From: Tremella fuciformis
Taxonomy: Eukaryota > Basidiomycota > Tremellomycetes > Tremellales > Tremellaceae
NCBI GenBank assembly: GCA_032768795.1
Contig: CP136493.1
Span: forward strand, 930,001-994,000
DNA: 64,000 bases
Direction of reading: 5' to 3'
Both the position numbers and the translations under genes were made by a program. Below are positions 23,559 through 35,265 of the stretch, in pieces. Within the stretch, counting starts at the first letter, position 1. Each line of letters begins with the position of its first letter. The notes under the pieces are model-generated. The model made no database searches. It saw only the letters and a program-made list of their open reading frames with translations, and was not told the origin of the DNA.

Positions 23559-24513
23559 ATGCTCGCCTCGTCGTCGCGCAGTCTGCCCGAGGCATCTCGC
23601 GCAGCCCAGTTCGTCCTCCGGCCCGCACAAGCCGTCAAGAACCGCGGCGGGATCAACGCGCCCCGTCCCAGACTCGACCTCGAGGACCTCGCGCCGGATC
23701 AAAGCAAGCGGAACATCTTATTGCACGAAATCCCGCGGACGGCGCTCCCTTCGGACGTGCTGAGACAGTTGCGGGAGCGACGGATCGTCGACTCGGACTT
23801 TCTGATGAGATGGAGTGAGTCTCCCTCTCCTTCACCTCGCTCGCTCGCTCACGCCAGTCACGCCCCCACCGCCGTCCTACCCCCGGCGCCCATCCCTCAC
23901 CACGACCTACCACCTCGCGCTCCCCTCTGCCCAAACAGCAGCGTCCGTCCACGCGCGGCTGAAACGCTCGCCGTACCCCCTGTTCCGCTTCAGCGCCACG
24001 ACGTCTTCCTTCCGGCCGGCCTCACAGGCCTTTGTCCAGTGGACAGAGTACGGCCCCGGCGCCTGGATACGTAGCCTGCAGAAGCGCGAGCGGCCCGCGC
24101 CGGTCGGGCTGAGCGGCGAGGCGCTGGGGGGGCTGGGGGACGTGGTGCCGGTGGACGATGTGTGGGCTGCGGCGGCGCGGGGGCGGCGGGTGGTGGTGCG
24201 TGGGCTGCCGGGGTTGATGGACGGGCTGCGCGCTGCGAGTTTGGCAGGGGAGGATGCTCGGTTGGATGCGCGGGACGCTGTGAGACAATTGCCAGGGTGA
24301 GTCGACGCCTTCCCTTCCCTTGGTCATCACGACCTGGCACTGGGCAGACAGGCATGCTGATATGCCAGAACACCGCGCAGTCCCTACTCGACCTGGTGCT
24401 ATACCGCAGAGAGCGTCTCGGAAGCCTGGCGACTGGCCCGACGACTACACCTGAACTACTACAACACCGACAAGTTTGGTCAACGTTTCCTGATGCGCGC
24501 AGAGGTATGCTAG
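23559..24513 (+). CDS. Unknown, mitochondrial-type presequence
   Basis: Three exons, with introns at about 23815-23863 and 24299-24356, keep one frame from ATG 23559 to the stop at 24511-24513. The N-terminus (MLASSSRSLPEASRAAQF) is basic and acid-free, as in mitochondrial presequences. It is followed by NILLHEIPRTALPSDVLRQL, which resembles the first strand and helix of an RRM fold. The C-terminal part is rich in Ala, Arg and Gly and ends FGQRFLMRAEVC. I do not recognise the family. A mitochondrial RNA-binding or ribosome-associated role is conceivable but not shown. Confidence 0.6.
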
Positions 24514-24683
24514 AATGGCATCTCCATATATGCACAATGATCTGCATCGGAGCAGTGTGTGCCTGTTTGCCTGTCTTCAGACTCTATAGTGATACTTGTT
24601 GTAAAATTCGTATGTACACTGCTCGTACAGGCAACATATGATCAATTCCTCCACTTCTTCCAAGTGACTGTATTTGCATTCCC

Positions 24684-27266
24684 TCACGCACGACTCTTCG
24701 GCTTGCGCTTCAATTTCCCTTTGCCCCCAAACTCGGCTTGCTTGATCTCCAACACACGCTGCGGGTCAAAGTTGGTACCGAGCCATCGAACCAAGATCAG
24801 CGGCTCAGGCATGTTGCGCCCAGCCGGGCCGCTCCGGTCGGTCGGCTGCAGGTCTGGGTGCATCCCATCTGCCTGTCAGCTACACCGCCAAAGAGGACCG
24901 AGGTATTTGAAGGGTCTACTCACATGGCCGCGCCTTGATGGCTTCGATAAAGTCGGGATGCCTCGTCAGATATTCTTCGACGTGCACAAAGCTGCGCTTT
25001 CGGACAAGAATGTCGGCAATTCGTTCTCGCACCAATGGCATGTAGCTCTGCCCCGTGAAAACAGCCAGATGTAAGGTCTTTAAACTCACGCCCGACACAA
25101 CCCAGAGGTGCTCCACCTGGCGCAGCGGTGGCAAATCCCTTCGATCCCTTCTCGCCACCGAAGCTCTCTCTTCGTTCAGCTTCTCTCTAAGGGTTTGAGC
25201 ACGGGTGATCATCTCGCCGACAGACAGAGCGACATTGTCTTCACCGTCTGCGCTTTCGAACGGAATGAATGTCGAGATGAGGAAGGAGCCCTCTGCGGCG
25301 CGTGAGCATTGAGCCATATCCTCGGTCATGTAGCTCACGCTGCATGTCCCATTCCCCTCCCCACATCCCGATGAGCTCGGTGCCAGGTGGAATGACAACG
25401 TTGGCTGATGATTAGCGGGAACGAGAGCAGGACAGAGTGACCGACTCTTCTTCACGTTGGGTATGACGGTGCTGAGGTCGTCGTCGTCGTCTGCTTCAGG
25501 GGCTTTGTGCCACTCTTCCTCAAGATCGACAGTCCGGACACTTCTCCGCGGCCGCGAATGAGCCCACTAAGGATATAAGCTACTTACACACGAGCTTCTT
25601 CAACAAACTCACGACGAGACTCAAGAATCGCCTGAACCGTTTGGGATCGGCGCCCTCAGCGAGGATCATCCTCTCCCTTGCAGGCCAGTTGCCCTGTATA
25701 ATGTTTTCGATGTCCTCAAACCGCCTCAAAGGGTTGACTGTGCCAGGAGGCAGGTCAATTCTAACCTGTCAGCAGATATGTTCGAACCTTAAAGCTAAGA
25801 CCTACTCGAGCATTTCCGGTACAGCCAGTCTGGCCAGAGTCTTTTCGTTCCAGAGAGTTCTACAGCGATGCAGTACCTCTTTGAGCTGCTCGGGAGTAAA
25901 GTCGCTCGGAGTGATGTGTACGCCAATTTCGATTGGTCTGTCCCCAATTCTACGCCGTCAGCTCGCTCAAGCCCGTGCAAACACATAGCTGACCGGCTAT
26001 GTGACAATGAACATGTTTTGCGCCCTGGCTGGAACACCTGTCGCATCCGCCATTTTCCGATGCCAACTCTGGGTCCTCCGCCGCCACCGCACTGCAGGTT
26101 AGACACAGACGTATCGTGTCAAGCTGAGTCGAGCTCACATCGGTGCACCTCTGATATTTGCTGTCGCAGGCCGAGCAGACCACTTCAAGCATGTAGCCCA
26201 GATCTTCTCCGGTACCACCAATCACCTGACCTGCGCCAGTGACACGCTGGCATACGTCGCACCACACCCTCCTTCTGGCGATTTCGAGGCCTTCGTCTTC
26301 GATCTCGACAGCGGCTCTTACTCGCTTCCTCGTTTCAACGGTTCCGATATGAGAGCCGGCGCCATGCTGATCCGGTAGCGTTGTGGGGATTTCGATGGGT
26401 GCGCAGGAGATGCAGAGCAGCCGGATCTGAACCGGTTCAGGGATCTGCGCTTTCGGGGCGCGAAGCATGACCTTGCCCAGTCCGCGACCACAGCGCACAC
26501 ACGAAGTGACATGGTCAATGACGACTTTCTTGTCGGGCTTGAGCTTGGTCTTCTTGTTTGGCGGCGAGTGGAGGCCGTCAGGCGATGGTGAGCGATTGCG
26601 AGTGGACTCGGTGTCCTCCCTCTTGGTCTGGAATGGTTGTTGAGGTAGAGTTGTCATGGCGGGGTTGATGGTGCCTGACGCTTCTCCGTGTGATGCGTAT
26701 GGATCTGGGAACTCTGGTAGCCATGAGAAGTGGCTGTCGAGGTTCTCGACGTTCGAGCTGTGCAGCATCGCCTCAAGGTCCATAGGTGTGAGCGGCCGGG
26801 GATCGTCTTCAGTCATGCCTATCGGCAAGTGGGCGATCGCAGATGGTCCAGCATGCGCCGAGCCTGTGCTGGACACGGACTGAGGCTGACCGGACATCAT
26901 GGGCATGTTGGACATGCCGGCCGACATGACCTGTGTGGGCGTCGGTATGGTACCGGACGCCGGAACAGACGGTACGCTGCGCGTGTCGGACGTGGCCATC
27001 CGTATACGCTCAAGTTCGAGCTCCGACTCTTTCTCGCGCTTGCGGGCTTCGGCAATCTGCAGCTCGATAGTTTTCGTCTTGAGCTTGATGAGTTCCGACC
27101 ACATGCCGTGCTTGACGGGATCTTCCTCGGGGGTCGGCATGGCCTTGAGGAAGATCTTGATCGTGTCCTCGCCCGCGAGGAGCGCGTCGATGGCGGCGGA
27201 ATGGATGGACTCCCATGATCGCCCGGTAGTCTGGGTCGGCGGATACTGGCCCTTCAGCTCGGCCAT
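24684..27266 (-). CDS. Large Cys-rich conserved-looking protein, unknown
   Basis: A multi-exon gene starting at ATG 27266. The first exon (to about 25960) has a helical N-terminus (SWESIHSAAIDALLAGEDTIKIFLKA), a charged coiled coil, a Ser/Pro-rich middle, a basic stretch (NKKTKLKPDKK), then two cysteine modules. One is SCVRCGRGLGK with LCISC; the other is WCDVCQRVTGAGQ with VCSACDSKYQRC, and more CxxC pairs follow (LCLTC, CDRCSS). Downstream exons encode PIEIGVHITPSDFTPEQL, MERMILAEG-like helices, LVSVGEM-type segments and a basic tail ending KRKPKSRA. The zinc modules and basic regions suggest a nuclear factor; no specific family is recognised. Confidence 0.7.
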
Positions 27267-27766
27267 CACAAGTTTATCAAGAACCCCGGGTGGAGGTCTT
27301 CGGACTGGGAGGAGAACGAGATGCTCACCGCCGAAGAGGCGAGGCTGTAGGGCATGACTTTTGTACGACTACCCAGGTAACTATCCGTCACGCCGGGGCG
27401 GTCAGAAATACAAATTTGGATCTGGGTCGCCAGGGGTCCTTCCTCACGCCATATGCCCCTGCGCGCCTAACGCCGCGGGACGACGAGTAGACCGAGAGGG
27501 GGTGGCTGATGGCTTGGCCGTAAGGGGGAAGGTGTTGCGCGATCTGACCGATAGCAAGGGGTGGAATGACAGAGAGTTGGAGAGAGGCGAAGGTGGAATT
27601 GGTAGAAATGCCCACTGTGCGTCCACGTTCCCGGCCCTTCTCCGTTTATTTGATCCCGTCTCCGTCTCTCCCTCTACCACGTGTCACTGAACACGCGCCC
27701 CGCGCCCTTATATTCGGCTCTGCTTTCTACAATCATCTCAAACCTCGTATAGAACCGAGGCATGGT
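27267..27766. promoter_or_regulatory. Divergent promoter, Cys-rich gene and GPI15
   Basis: About 500 bases between head-to-head genes. It contains one palindromic CACGTG (27679-27684), a possible bHLH-factor site, about 85 bases before the GPI15 start. No coding support. Confidence 0.4.
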
Positions 27767-28635
27767 ATGGCCAAGCGAGATGGGCGCTCGAGCCGAATAC
27801 CGAAGACGAACGAGCACGAGAACCGTGCCGCTGTGCGCCCGAGTGGGAAGGAGCCTCAGAAGTGTTCGCCCTCGACGACAACTCGGCTGGAGAGCTGCCC
27901 CGAGCTTTCCGTCATAACGACGAACCTCGGGAACGATGTGGCTGGTCCGAAGCATGTCGAGTACCGAGTTGCGAGCTTCAGGACATTGCGCAGTGGGAGA
28001 GTTGTCCGACTTGCTACATGGTCAGTGGCAGACATTGCTGCGATAGCACTCGTCGGATGGCTCTGGCGTCAGGGCAAAGCGAGGGCACCCTGGACAAGCT
28101 ATGATTCGCTTTGGGAACAAGCGAGCTCGCTCTTCGCCAAGAGACCTTCAGAGCTGACATTCAGATCGGCTCGTACGGCTGGCTGCTCTTTCTCGTGTTG
28201 TGGATATACTCTACGACGCGGCAGATCCTCTGGGGTAAGCCCGTCTTTCCAATCTTTTCTCGCTAACAGCCCCTCAGAGTCAATCACACCCTTGCCTGGC
28301 TTAGGCATACAGCTCAGCACCACCCGAGGCGTGCGATCTCCTTTTTTCTCTGTCCGAATACCAATTTCCACGTCGCGCATATTCGTCCCGCTTTCAGACA
28401 TATCGACGATCATCATCAACGAAGGTCTGACTTGCTGGAGCGTCAAGCACTATCTCGCCGTGGTGAAGAGAGACGGTCGAGGAGTTGTCGTAGCCTTCGA
28501 CGTGAGCGGCGCCATATGTATAAAGCCAGCGCTGAGGTGCAGAGCGTCCGGCCTTCTCTGGCGGTCCTGAAGGAAGTGTACCACGGCGTGCGTGAGATCA
28601 CATGGGATGAATTCGGCTCGGCCGATGGTGTTTGA
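27767..28635 (+). CDS. GPI15: GPI-GlcNAc transferase subunit PIG-H/Gpi15
   Basis: Subunit of the ER enzyme that makes the first GPI-anchor intermediate. ATG 27767 opens a Lys/Arg-rich N-terminus. Hydrophobic segments follow (DIAAIALVGWLW, then GSYGWLLFLVLWIYSTT), probably joined over an intron ending at about 28165. After an intron near 28233-28277 comes the PIG-H domain: ESITPLPGLGIQLSTTRG, FVPLSDISTIIINEGL and VKHYLAVVKRDGRGVVVAF. A last exon (from about 28537) ends LKEVYHGVREITWDEFG before the stop at 28633-28635. The PIG-H domain is the solid part; the first half's exon limits are less certain. Confidence 0.85.
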
Positions 28636-28811
28636 GAACACACTGCGTTCTGCATACTGTGACTTTCGCTGCACCCAACACACGGTAGGCTCTACATCGT
28701 CTTTTGACATCCCACGGTCTTCGAGCAGAGCGACAAACGACGGACGAAACTCGTACATCCTCGATATCTGCATGGGCCCATCTGCTCGTGTCCCGCCCCT
28801 TCCCCCTAACG

Positions 28812-28849
28812 TCACTTGTGCTTCGACCGTTCACTTGTGCTTCGACCGT
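28812..28849. repeat. 19-bp perfect tandem duplication
   Basis: TCACTTGTGCTTCGACCGT occurs twice head to tail (28812-28830, 28831-28849) in the short space between GPI15 and the next gene. A recent slippage product with no evident function. Confidence 0.9.
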
Positions 28850-28882
28850 TCGAGCCAGTGACACGTATCGACACCCTTTCGT

Positions 28883-29929
28883 TCATGGAGGACAGTATGG
28901 CGTTTCGACACCATCATTGTCAATCAGCCAGGTCTGTACCTCGCCATGGCGGTCCCGCGCCACACGTAGGTGGAGGGTAACACGCGAATACAAGTCCTCG
29001 TCCTTGAGCACCTGCAGGCGGAAGTCGAGCACCCGCAGAGACCGCAGCCGCTTGGCTTCTTCGACCATCTGCGGCAACATGGGCTCCACCTCTTCCCTGG
29101 TGGGATGGTCTAGCGCCTCGAGATGAAGATAACGCATATTCCCCGCCGTCGCAATAAAGTCGCACCACTCGTCAAGGGTGAACGGCTGCAATTGGAGGCT
29201 GTAGATCGTATGCAGAGCAGTCGAGACCCGACAAATGTCCGCGAGTTCGGAAAGCGTGATTCGAGTTACGTTGACATCCGCATAAGTCACGGTGTCACGC
29301 AGATCCGCATGTTGGAATAACCGCAAGAGGCGCTTCCTGTCAAGCTCGCCTGGCATGGACCAAGGGTCTACTGCGAATGTCTGCTCGACAGCCCATCCTT
29401 TCCAGCGCGACGCATCGAGAGGCGGTGGCGCGGGCTCTTGCGACGTGGGTCTGAAGGCGGTCTGCATGCGTATGTGTTTCCGGCGAAAGTTGATGCGCCA
29501 GGCTGCATGGTGATAGGGCGGGGGCACTCGCCGCATCTTGTGGATGTTCGGAAAACGGGCAAGCACATGATCGAGGTGCTCGTGATGCATGAACTGTTGG
29601 ACCTGGGCCGAGGTCCAGTTTATCTTGAGAGCCGCATCGCTCGCATCGATCTCGCGCACCGCCGAGAGATAGGCCTCCTCGCGAGGCTGCGAGTCAGCCT
29701 GTGTGCTGTCACTGCCTTCAATGGGCGTGGGATCCCTCACCCCCGGCTGGATGGCCTGTGCGACGTCGTGCGTTATGCTTCTGTAGAGGATCAGAGTGCC
29801 AGTGGCGAATAATCGGGGTCCGCTGCGGAGGACGGCGCAGAGAACGGGCTTGTCGAGGTATTGCAGGATCCGTCGACGCAGCTCCGGCACAGCATGCACC
29901 CGTTCCGCTGCAGACACTGTGTCTTCCAT
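28883..29929 (-). CDS. F-box-like protein, paralog 2 (tandem pair)
   Basis: Starts at ATG 29929 and is open over 348 residues. The N-terminus AVPELRRRILQYLDKPVLCAVL and GTLILYRSITHDV is F-box-like. Later segments have leucine-rich spacing (RYLHLEALDHP, RSLRVLDFRLQVL). It is about 1.35 kb from, and clearly homologous to, the next gene (30220-31274), so the pair is a tandem duplication. A 42-nt GTGAGG...CACAG segment after PGV lies where paralog 3 has an intron; here it is in frame and could be retained or spliced. Function presumed to be substrate selection for ubiquitination; not shown. Confidence 0.65.
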   Translation of the reverse strand: MEDTVSAAERVHAVPELRRRILQYLDKPVLCAVLRSGPRLFATGTLILYRSITHDVAQAIQPGVRDPTPIEGSDSTQADSQPREEAYLSAVREIDASDAALKINWTSAQVQQFMHHEHLDHVLARFPNIHKMRRVPPPYHHAAWRINFRRKHIRMQTAFRPTSQEPAPPPLDASRWKGWAVEQTFAVDPWSMPGELDRKRLLRLFQHADLRDTVTYADVNVTRITLSELADICRVSTALHTIYSLQLQPFTLDEWCDFIATAGNMRYLHLEALDHPTREEVEPMLPQMVEEAKRLRSLRVLDFRLQVLKDEDLYSRVTLHLRVARDRHGEVQTWLIDNDGVETPYCPP

Positions 29930-30219
29930 CTTGCTTCGTCAGAGAGGGGTCAGATGAGATCAGGAAGGCACGCAATGAGAAGCAGGGAGGCGAAGGAAGG
30001 GCAATAAGGCGACATGCCGCGTGTTATCCTCATTGTCCATCGAGGACGCCGGACTCGAAGGTGTCCTCCGCGTTCATAGCCGCTGTCACTAATTCTCGCA
30101 ATGCTACACTTATGGCAAAATGTGGGGTACTCTCGCGAATACAACTCTTATGGACAAAAATCCGCAGCCTTGCGCGATACCGTCCCCAACTCGCCGGCTT
30201 CCCGCAACCCTATCATGCC

Positions 30220-31274
30220 TCAAGGAGGATAGCACAGCTCATCAAAGTCGTATCGGTTGCGGAACGTAGTTTGCATGTCGCCGTCTGTCCGCCGCGCGAC
30301 ATGGAGATTGAGCGTGCAAGGAGCGTCCTCGTCCTCTCCGAGTCGGAGGCGAAACTCGAATATTCGCAGAGAAGGCAGAGCTCTGACCATGTCGAGCATC
30401 TCTGTGAGGATGGGCTCTACAGTCTCCCGTCTGATCAAGTGAGATTCCAGTCGAACGTACTGGATATTGGTCGCTGCAGTCGCGAATTCTGCCCAGTCGG
30501 CAAGGGTGAACGGCCGCAGCGCGTACGCAATAAGGGTGTCGACGGGATTTGAGCCGAGGCAGATGTCCCCCAAAACTCCAAGGTCGGTCTGGAAGAAACC
30601 GAGGCTGACGCGAGAGATGTGGGATGCCCCTCGCTGAAAGTCGAGTATCCTCGCTTGGTAATCCTGAACGGACCCCAAGCCTACGAGGTGAACTGTAAAT
30701 GTCTCCTTCAGCGTCCAGCCGTTCCAGTCAGGGCGATGAGGGCCAGTGCCGAGCAGCTTCTGCGCAAGGAATACGACAATGGTCTTCCGGTATTGAATGT
30801 GCTTTGTGCGGCAATCGATCGTGAGGGTTTCCCCGACCGAGAACGGGTTGGATGTTTTCCTAATGAATCTGAGGTTACAGCAGCGAGCACATACGCGAGA
30901 GAGCCCTTCATGCGTGTAGATCCATGAGTGCAGTGACGCTTCGAGCCCCAGAGGATCTGCCCAACCTGAAAAATCCGTGAGACCTGGACGGCTTGCGTTC
31001 ACTTCTCGGACCGCGGAGAGGTAAGTGAATTCGCGAGGCTGACACTCAGTAGTGGGCTTCTGGCCTCGCCACGGAGAAGACGCACTCCAGGCTGGACGAG
31101 ATCGGGCACTTCGGGTGTAACGCAACGGTAGAGTATAGGGACCGCGGAAGCGAACAACTCTGACCCACTTCGGAGGGCGACGCATAGAGCCGCGTTGTCG
31201 AGGAATAGCAGGATTCGCCTTCGTATCTCTGGCAGTGCGTGCGCCCGTTCTGCCGGCGACAATGCTTCGCCCAT
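30220..31274 (-). CDS. F-box-like protein, paralog 3 (tandem pair)
   Basis: Exon 1 31274-31086, intron 31045-31085 (41 nt, ending in CTACTGAG), exon 2 31044-30220, giving 337 residues in one frame. The apparent frameshift after LVQPG is explained by this intron. N-terminal F-box-like helices HALPEIRRRILLFLDNAALC and VPILYRCVTPEV parallel paralog 2. QPREFTYLSAVREVNAS parallels its QPREEAYLSAVREIDAS. The ends also match (RALPSLRIFEFRLRL, DELCYPP). Both copies look intact. Confidence 0.65.
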
Positions 31275-31721
31275 CTTGCTCGAATGAACACGGGTGGAAG
31301 GAAGTGATGAAAAAGCAGAGAAGAAAGTCGATGCGTGAGAAGCCAGCGAATATATGCGCTGTTCGCCCCTGGCATGGACGAAGAGAAGGTCGTCTTCCCT
31401 CCCTACTCACACAACATTGCGGACATCTGAGTTGATAGTGTAACGGTTATGAAGTATACCGGACGCTGCAGCGGCAGACGACTCTCGTCCTTTATGCGAC
31501 ATCGAGGGCGGTCTACACGAGGACGAGACAGACGGCGTACGCTGTCTCGTATCGTCAAAGGTTGAATCACTCCCGAGTTGTCGGATCGGGCGGATCAGGA
31601 AAGGTGTAGGAAGAACCCGTGATCGCGCGCTATCTTGAAGTAGCGACTGCTCGAGTAAGCGAGGAGAGGCCGCACGCAACGGGTTGCAAGAAGCAGCAAG
31701 GATGGTCGGCCGGCTCGTTGA
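31275..31721. other. Intergenic gap
   Basis: About 450 bases between the start of paralog 3 and the 3' end of the oxygenase gene. No gene seen. Confidence 0.4.
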
Positions 31722-32531
31722 TCAACCCAACACGTCCGTCCGCAAGATCCACTTGTCCCCTCCGGTCACCTCGTCGCCCTCGTGCAGTAGACATCCTCCC
31801 GCGGCCACGCCATGCCAGTGAAACAGCACCCTGCCCGCTCGCGCATCGACCGATACACTCTCTGCGTCCCCTGAAGATCCGCCCTTCGGGGTCCGCCGTC
31901 CTTTCCTGCTGATCGCGGGCTTCGGGAGGTGAAACGTCGTGCGACCACCTCGAGGTGTGGTGAGATAGATCAGGACAGTCCAGCATGACAGCCGCCGTGA
32001 CCGGGCGTCGAGCTGCGGCGTGTCATAGTGCGGCCTGAAGAATGTGCTGGGGGAATAGTGGTACACGCGGATGTTGGGCGACAACGAGGGGTCTCGGACG
32101 CCTGATTGCAGGCCCGCAATCTGCGGACGGAGACACTCGAGCAGGGCTTCAGCTATCTCTGGCGAGTCGATCGCGCCCCGCCCTCTTCTGTCAGCTGGAC
32201 GCCTCGCTTCTATCGCCATGATCTGAGACTCACGCGAAGTGCGCTCGGCTTCGCCCTTGCCGGGCTTCTTGGGACCCTCCATGTGGACCGCTTGCGCCCA
32301 TGATGTTACGTCTCGCAACTCTGCCGCCGTGAGTATGTCGTCGGCAATGTAGACCTGCGACTCGAGCACACATGTTGGCGCAATGTGAGGTTTCGGTCGA
32401 AGTGTGGGGAAACGCGACATGAGACAATGGTCAAATTCGGAACAAGATTGTCGACCTGACAATTGCCTGAGAAGGGTCGCAAATTCCTTCAGGCTCGCGA
32501 CGGCTGTCGGACCCTGCACTGGACTCTGCAT
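31722..32531 (-). CDS. 2-oxoglutarate/Fe(II)-dependent oxygenase (P4H-like)
   Basis: Single open frame of 269 residues from ATG 32531. The core has VYHYSPSTFFRPHYDTPQ with the HxD iron ligands, a beta strand WTVLIYLTTPRGGRTTFHL, and the distal part ARAGRVLFHWHG then LLHEGDEVTGGDKWILRTDVLG, with the third ligand His and the Lys/Arg that grip 2-oxoglutarate. This is the prolyl-4-hydroxylase type double-stranded beta-helix. Substrate unknown. It sits alone among F-box-like genes; no functional link is evident. Confidence 0.85.
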   Translation of the reverse strand: MQSPVQGPTAVASLKEFATLLRQLSGRQSCSEFDHCLMSRFPTLRPKPHIAPTCVLESQVYIADDILTAAELRDVTSWAQAVHMEGPKKPGKGEAERTSRESQIMAIEARRPADRRGRGAIDSPEIAEALLECLRPQIAGLQSGVRDPSLSPNIRVYHYSPSTFFRPHYDTPQLDARSRRLSCWTVLIYLTTPRGGRTTFHLPKPAISRKGRRTPKGGSSGDAESVSVDARAGRVLFHWHGVAAGGCLLHEGDEVTGGDKWILRTDVLG

Positions 32532-33027
32532 GCATCAGAGAGCTAGATCGACGAGAAAGAGCCTCCCAAGGCATGAAAAGGCCAAGTCCAAAGACAGTAT
32601 ATATTGAACCACGTTGAGAAGGCGGAAATACTTACCTTGCTTGGATGGTTTTGCCACCCTCACTCTGTGGCCCATCAGGTTTGGCCCTCGCCCATTGCAC
32701 GGCGACCCGCACGTCCATTTGCCAGGGGAGGGACTTGTCTTGTGCTTGCTTCGGCAGGTTCACTCGCAAAATCTGTGGCTGGGTCTGGAAGTCCTTTCGA
32801 GGGCGTCTGGACTTTTTGCTTTGGAGGGGATGCATCGCATGCATCGACAACCGGACGCAAAGTAGAGAAGGGGAGAAGCTACCCAGGACGCAATGTATTG
32901 GTACCAGGAAGCAGTGAACTATGGTCGCTTACCAAAGGGGGTTGAGTGATGCGGCGGTCAATTCTTGATGGCATTTGGTGTTTCTTCATCACTTCACCTC
33001 TTCCCATGCCGAGGAGACGGTTTTAAC
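32532..33027. other. Gap with a possible very small minus-strand gene
   Basis: On the minus strand an ATG near 32985, a GTAAGC near 32936 and an exon reading KVQTPSKGLPDPATDF to a stop near 32675 could make a protein of about 65 residues. There is no motif and no homolog in the window, so this is not called as a gene. The region also serves as promoter for the oxygenase and for F-box-like paralog 4. Confidence 0.25.
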
Positions 33028-34685
33028 ATGAGCAACAAGAGCAAGATGGCGAGGAGGTAAGCCACGCGTGGTCGTGTGTGTGTGAGCTGAAAGTACAGTC
33101 CCAGCGCGTTGTCTCCGCTGCCGAGCGCACATCGGGTCCTGCTCAACGTGGACCTGCTCCGTCTGATGCTGGACTATGCCGGAAAGCCCAGCAGTCTGAG
33201 CCTACTCCTCGCGAATCGACAGTTCTTCCGAGCTGTCGTGCCGCACCTTTGGCGACGCGTGCCATACGACGCCATCGAGCTCCAGAATAGACTTTGGTTC
33301 GAGCGCCGGTTCAGCGCCTCGTATCATGGGGCGGCTGCAGATGACGATCGTAGGCGACACTACCTGCATGCCGTGTTGGAGGTCCTGGTCGACGTCGAAG
33401 GATTCTTCGGTCTGATCCCCAGCCTGTGGACCATGAGCCCGGAAGAGCGTGCTTTATGCTCTCAAGCATTTAAGCCGACAACCCTGACTTCAGACTGGAC
33501 AGCCTTGCATCACCTGTGCCCGAACCTGCGCAAGATCTCTAGCCGTCACTTATCTCGCCGGACCCCTCTCTTCACATTTACCCTCCTGCGACGTCCCGAT
33601 GATGTGGTCATGGTTGAGCGCCGTTGGTGCGTGGCCGTAGACGAGATCACCGACGATTGGTTCCTCGATCGTCCTCTCGTACGTCAAGCGGGCTTTCATG
33701 GTCATGACCAGTACAACCTGAAAACTCACAATGTGGCGGAGGAGGACTGGTTGGCCTGCATGCGCGCTGTCGCGAAAATTATCGGGCAGAGGGGCCAGCT
33801 CTGTGGCGTCCAGACGTGTTGGGAGGACCTGGGGGATGCCGCCGCCATACTCGCAACTTATCAAGCCTCAGCGACCGTGCCGCTCACCGACGTCAGTCTG
33901 GAGGTTTCTCTCTGCACTCTCGAGTCATTTCGGCGCTTTACTCAATCCCTCGGACGCCAAATTCAACATCTCAAGCTCGATATCTCGCGAGACATCAGCG
34001 AGCAGAACATGTCGGCCTGCGACTTGCCTGCGATAGCCAAGACGATTGGAGAACATTGTCCGAACTTGGAGACTTTCGACCTTGCGATGTACTGTTCCAA
34101 CCATCGACGGCGCCTGGATGCCGATCCCGTACCTCCTCTGCCTTGGTCAGAGGTGATAGTCCCCCCTGTAGGCCTGAAGGTCTTCGAGTTGGAGTTAGAC
34201 GATCGCGATGTTATGGCTTACGAGAACATCGGTAGCCTCGCAGCGATCGCCAGCAGCGTCGCATGCTTGACCGGCCCCAAATGCAAGTTTCGTGTCGGCC
34301 TGGAGGACGCAAGGCTGTCGTTTTTTGACAGCCGCTTCAAGCAGAGCGAAGATATCGAAGCGCTGGTCGGGATCTTCCAGCGGTAAGTCGGTGGCGCGTG
34401 TAGCGTGAGCTGAGCTCCAGAATGGACCCCGAAAGAATCAGAAAAATCAGCGCATACCATTTCCCTTCGCTCGACATTTCCTGCCCAAAAGACATCACCG
34501 CTCTCACCTTTGACGAGCTAGGCGAGCCCATTCCTCTCGGCACGCAGAGAGCTTTGAACGCCATCGCTGAAGTGGAAAAATCGCTCGCCCGTATCGAGAG
34601 GGAACGCGTTGAGATCCTCCATAGGCGCCAAAAGGCGGATACCGACCTTCGGCAAAGGCTTGCAAGGGGTATGAGGCGTATATAG
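33028..34685 (+). CDS. F-box-like/leucine-rich protein, paralog 4
   Basis: Exon 1 33028-33056, intron 33057-33098, exon 2 33099-34382, intron 34383-34420, exon 3 34421-34685. The start is set by a short first exon (MSNKSKMAR). F-box-like start: LLRLMLDYAGKPSSLSLLLANRQFF, then HLWRRVPYDAI. Leucine-rich segments include LEVSLCTLESFRRF, IQHLKLDIS and LKVFELELDDRD. The last exon is a charged helix (IAEVEKSLARIERERVEIL), matching the last exon of the gene split by the copia element (paralog 5). These two genes were convergent neighbours before the gypsy insertion. Confidence 0.65.
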
Positions 34686-35065
34686 GGGAACCCGTGAATA
34701 CGCGTGAGTATGCCCAGTTTTGATCACGCTGAAATATACAGAGATTGTTGCCCACTGGATGTCGGACCGTCGATGGAGAGCAACCTCGGATGAATCGTCG
34801 CCGCTGCTCCAGACGAGTGTGGATATGAGCAGACCCAAGGCACCGTGAAAGCTACAGGCGGTCGAATAAATTTGCGAGGCGGAAGACCAAAAACAGGAAG
34901 TCATATGCATCTAGCGATGAGGATGCATCCCATGAGAAGCGCGCGAAAGTCATATGCACAGACGCGCAATTGGCACGTCAGCTCATATCGGCCTGAGTGC
35001 GTGCGTCTGGCGCGAGTTACGTCTTTTCTTGTGGAGAGGGGCCAGTTCACTGTGCATGGATGCTA
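34686..35065. other. Host intergenic DNA left of the gypsy element
   Basis: About 380 bases between F-box-like paralog 4 and the 5' LTR. The last five bases (TGCTA, 35061-35065) are the left copy of the target duplication. Confidence 0.6.
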
Positions 35066-35263
35066 TGTAATGGAATACGTCATCACGGACATGTCCGTAG
35101 TAGCCGACTACCCGTGAGAACTCTACATATACAGACTGAGAAGGAGAGGATACCTTCTTCGAAGAATGTATTATTCATCTGTCACCTGGTAACTCATCCT
35201 GGCATATCAGTCGACCAGCAAGGCAGTCACTCACATACCAACTCGCGTTCACCGATCCCGACA
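35066..35263 (+). repeat. 5' LTR of the gypsy element
   Basis: 198 bp, TGTAATGG...CCCGACA. Contains a TATA-like ACATATACAG (35125-35134), followed about 30 bases later by the GAAGAATG segment inferred to be the RNA 5' end. Confidence 0.95.
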
Positions 35264-35265
35264 GT

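Noticed and set aside
31045..31085. Apparent frameshift that would make F-box-like paralog 3 a pseudogene
   Set aside because: A 41-nt GT-AG intron with a CTACTGAG end restores the frame exactly, and the tandem paralog has a similar GTGAGG...CACAG segment at the same point.
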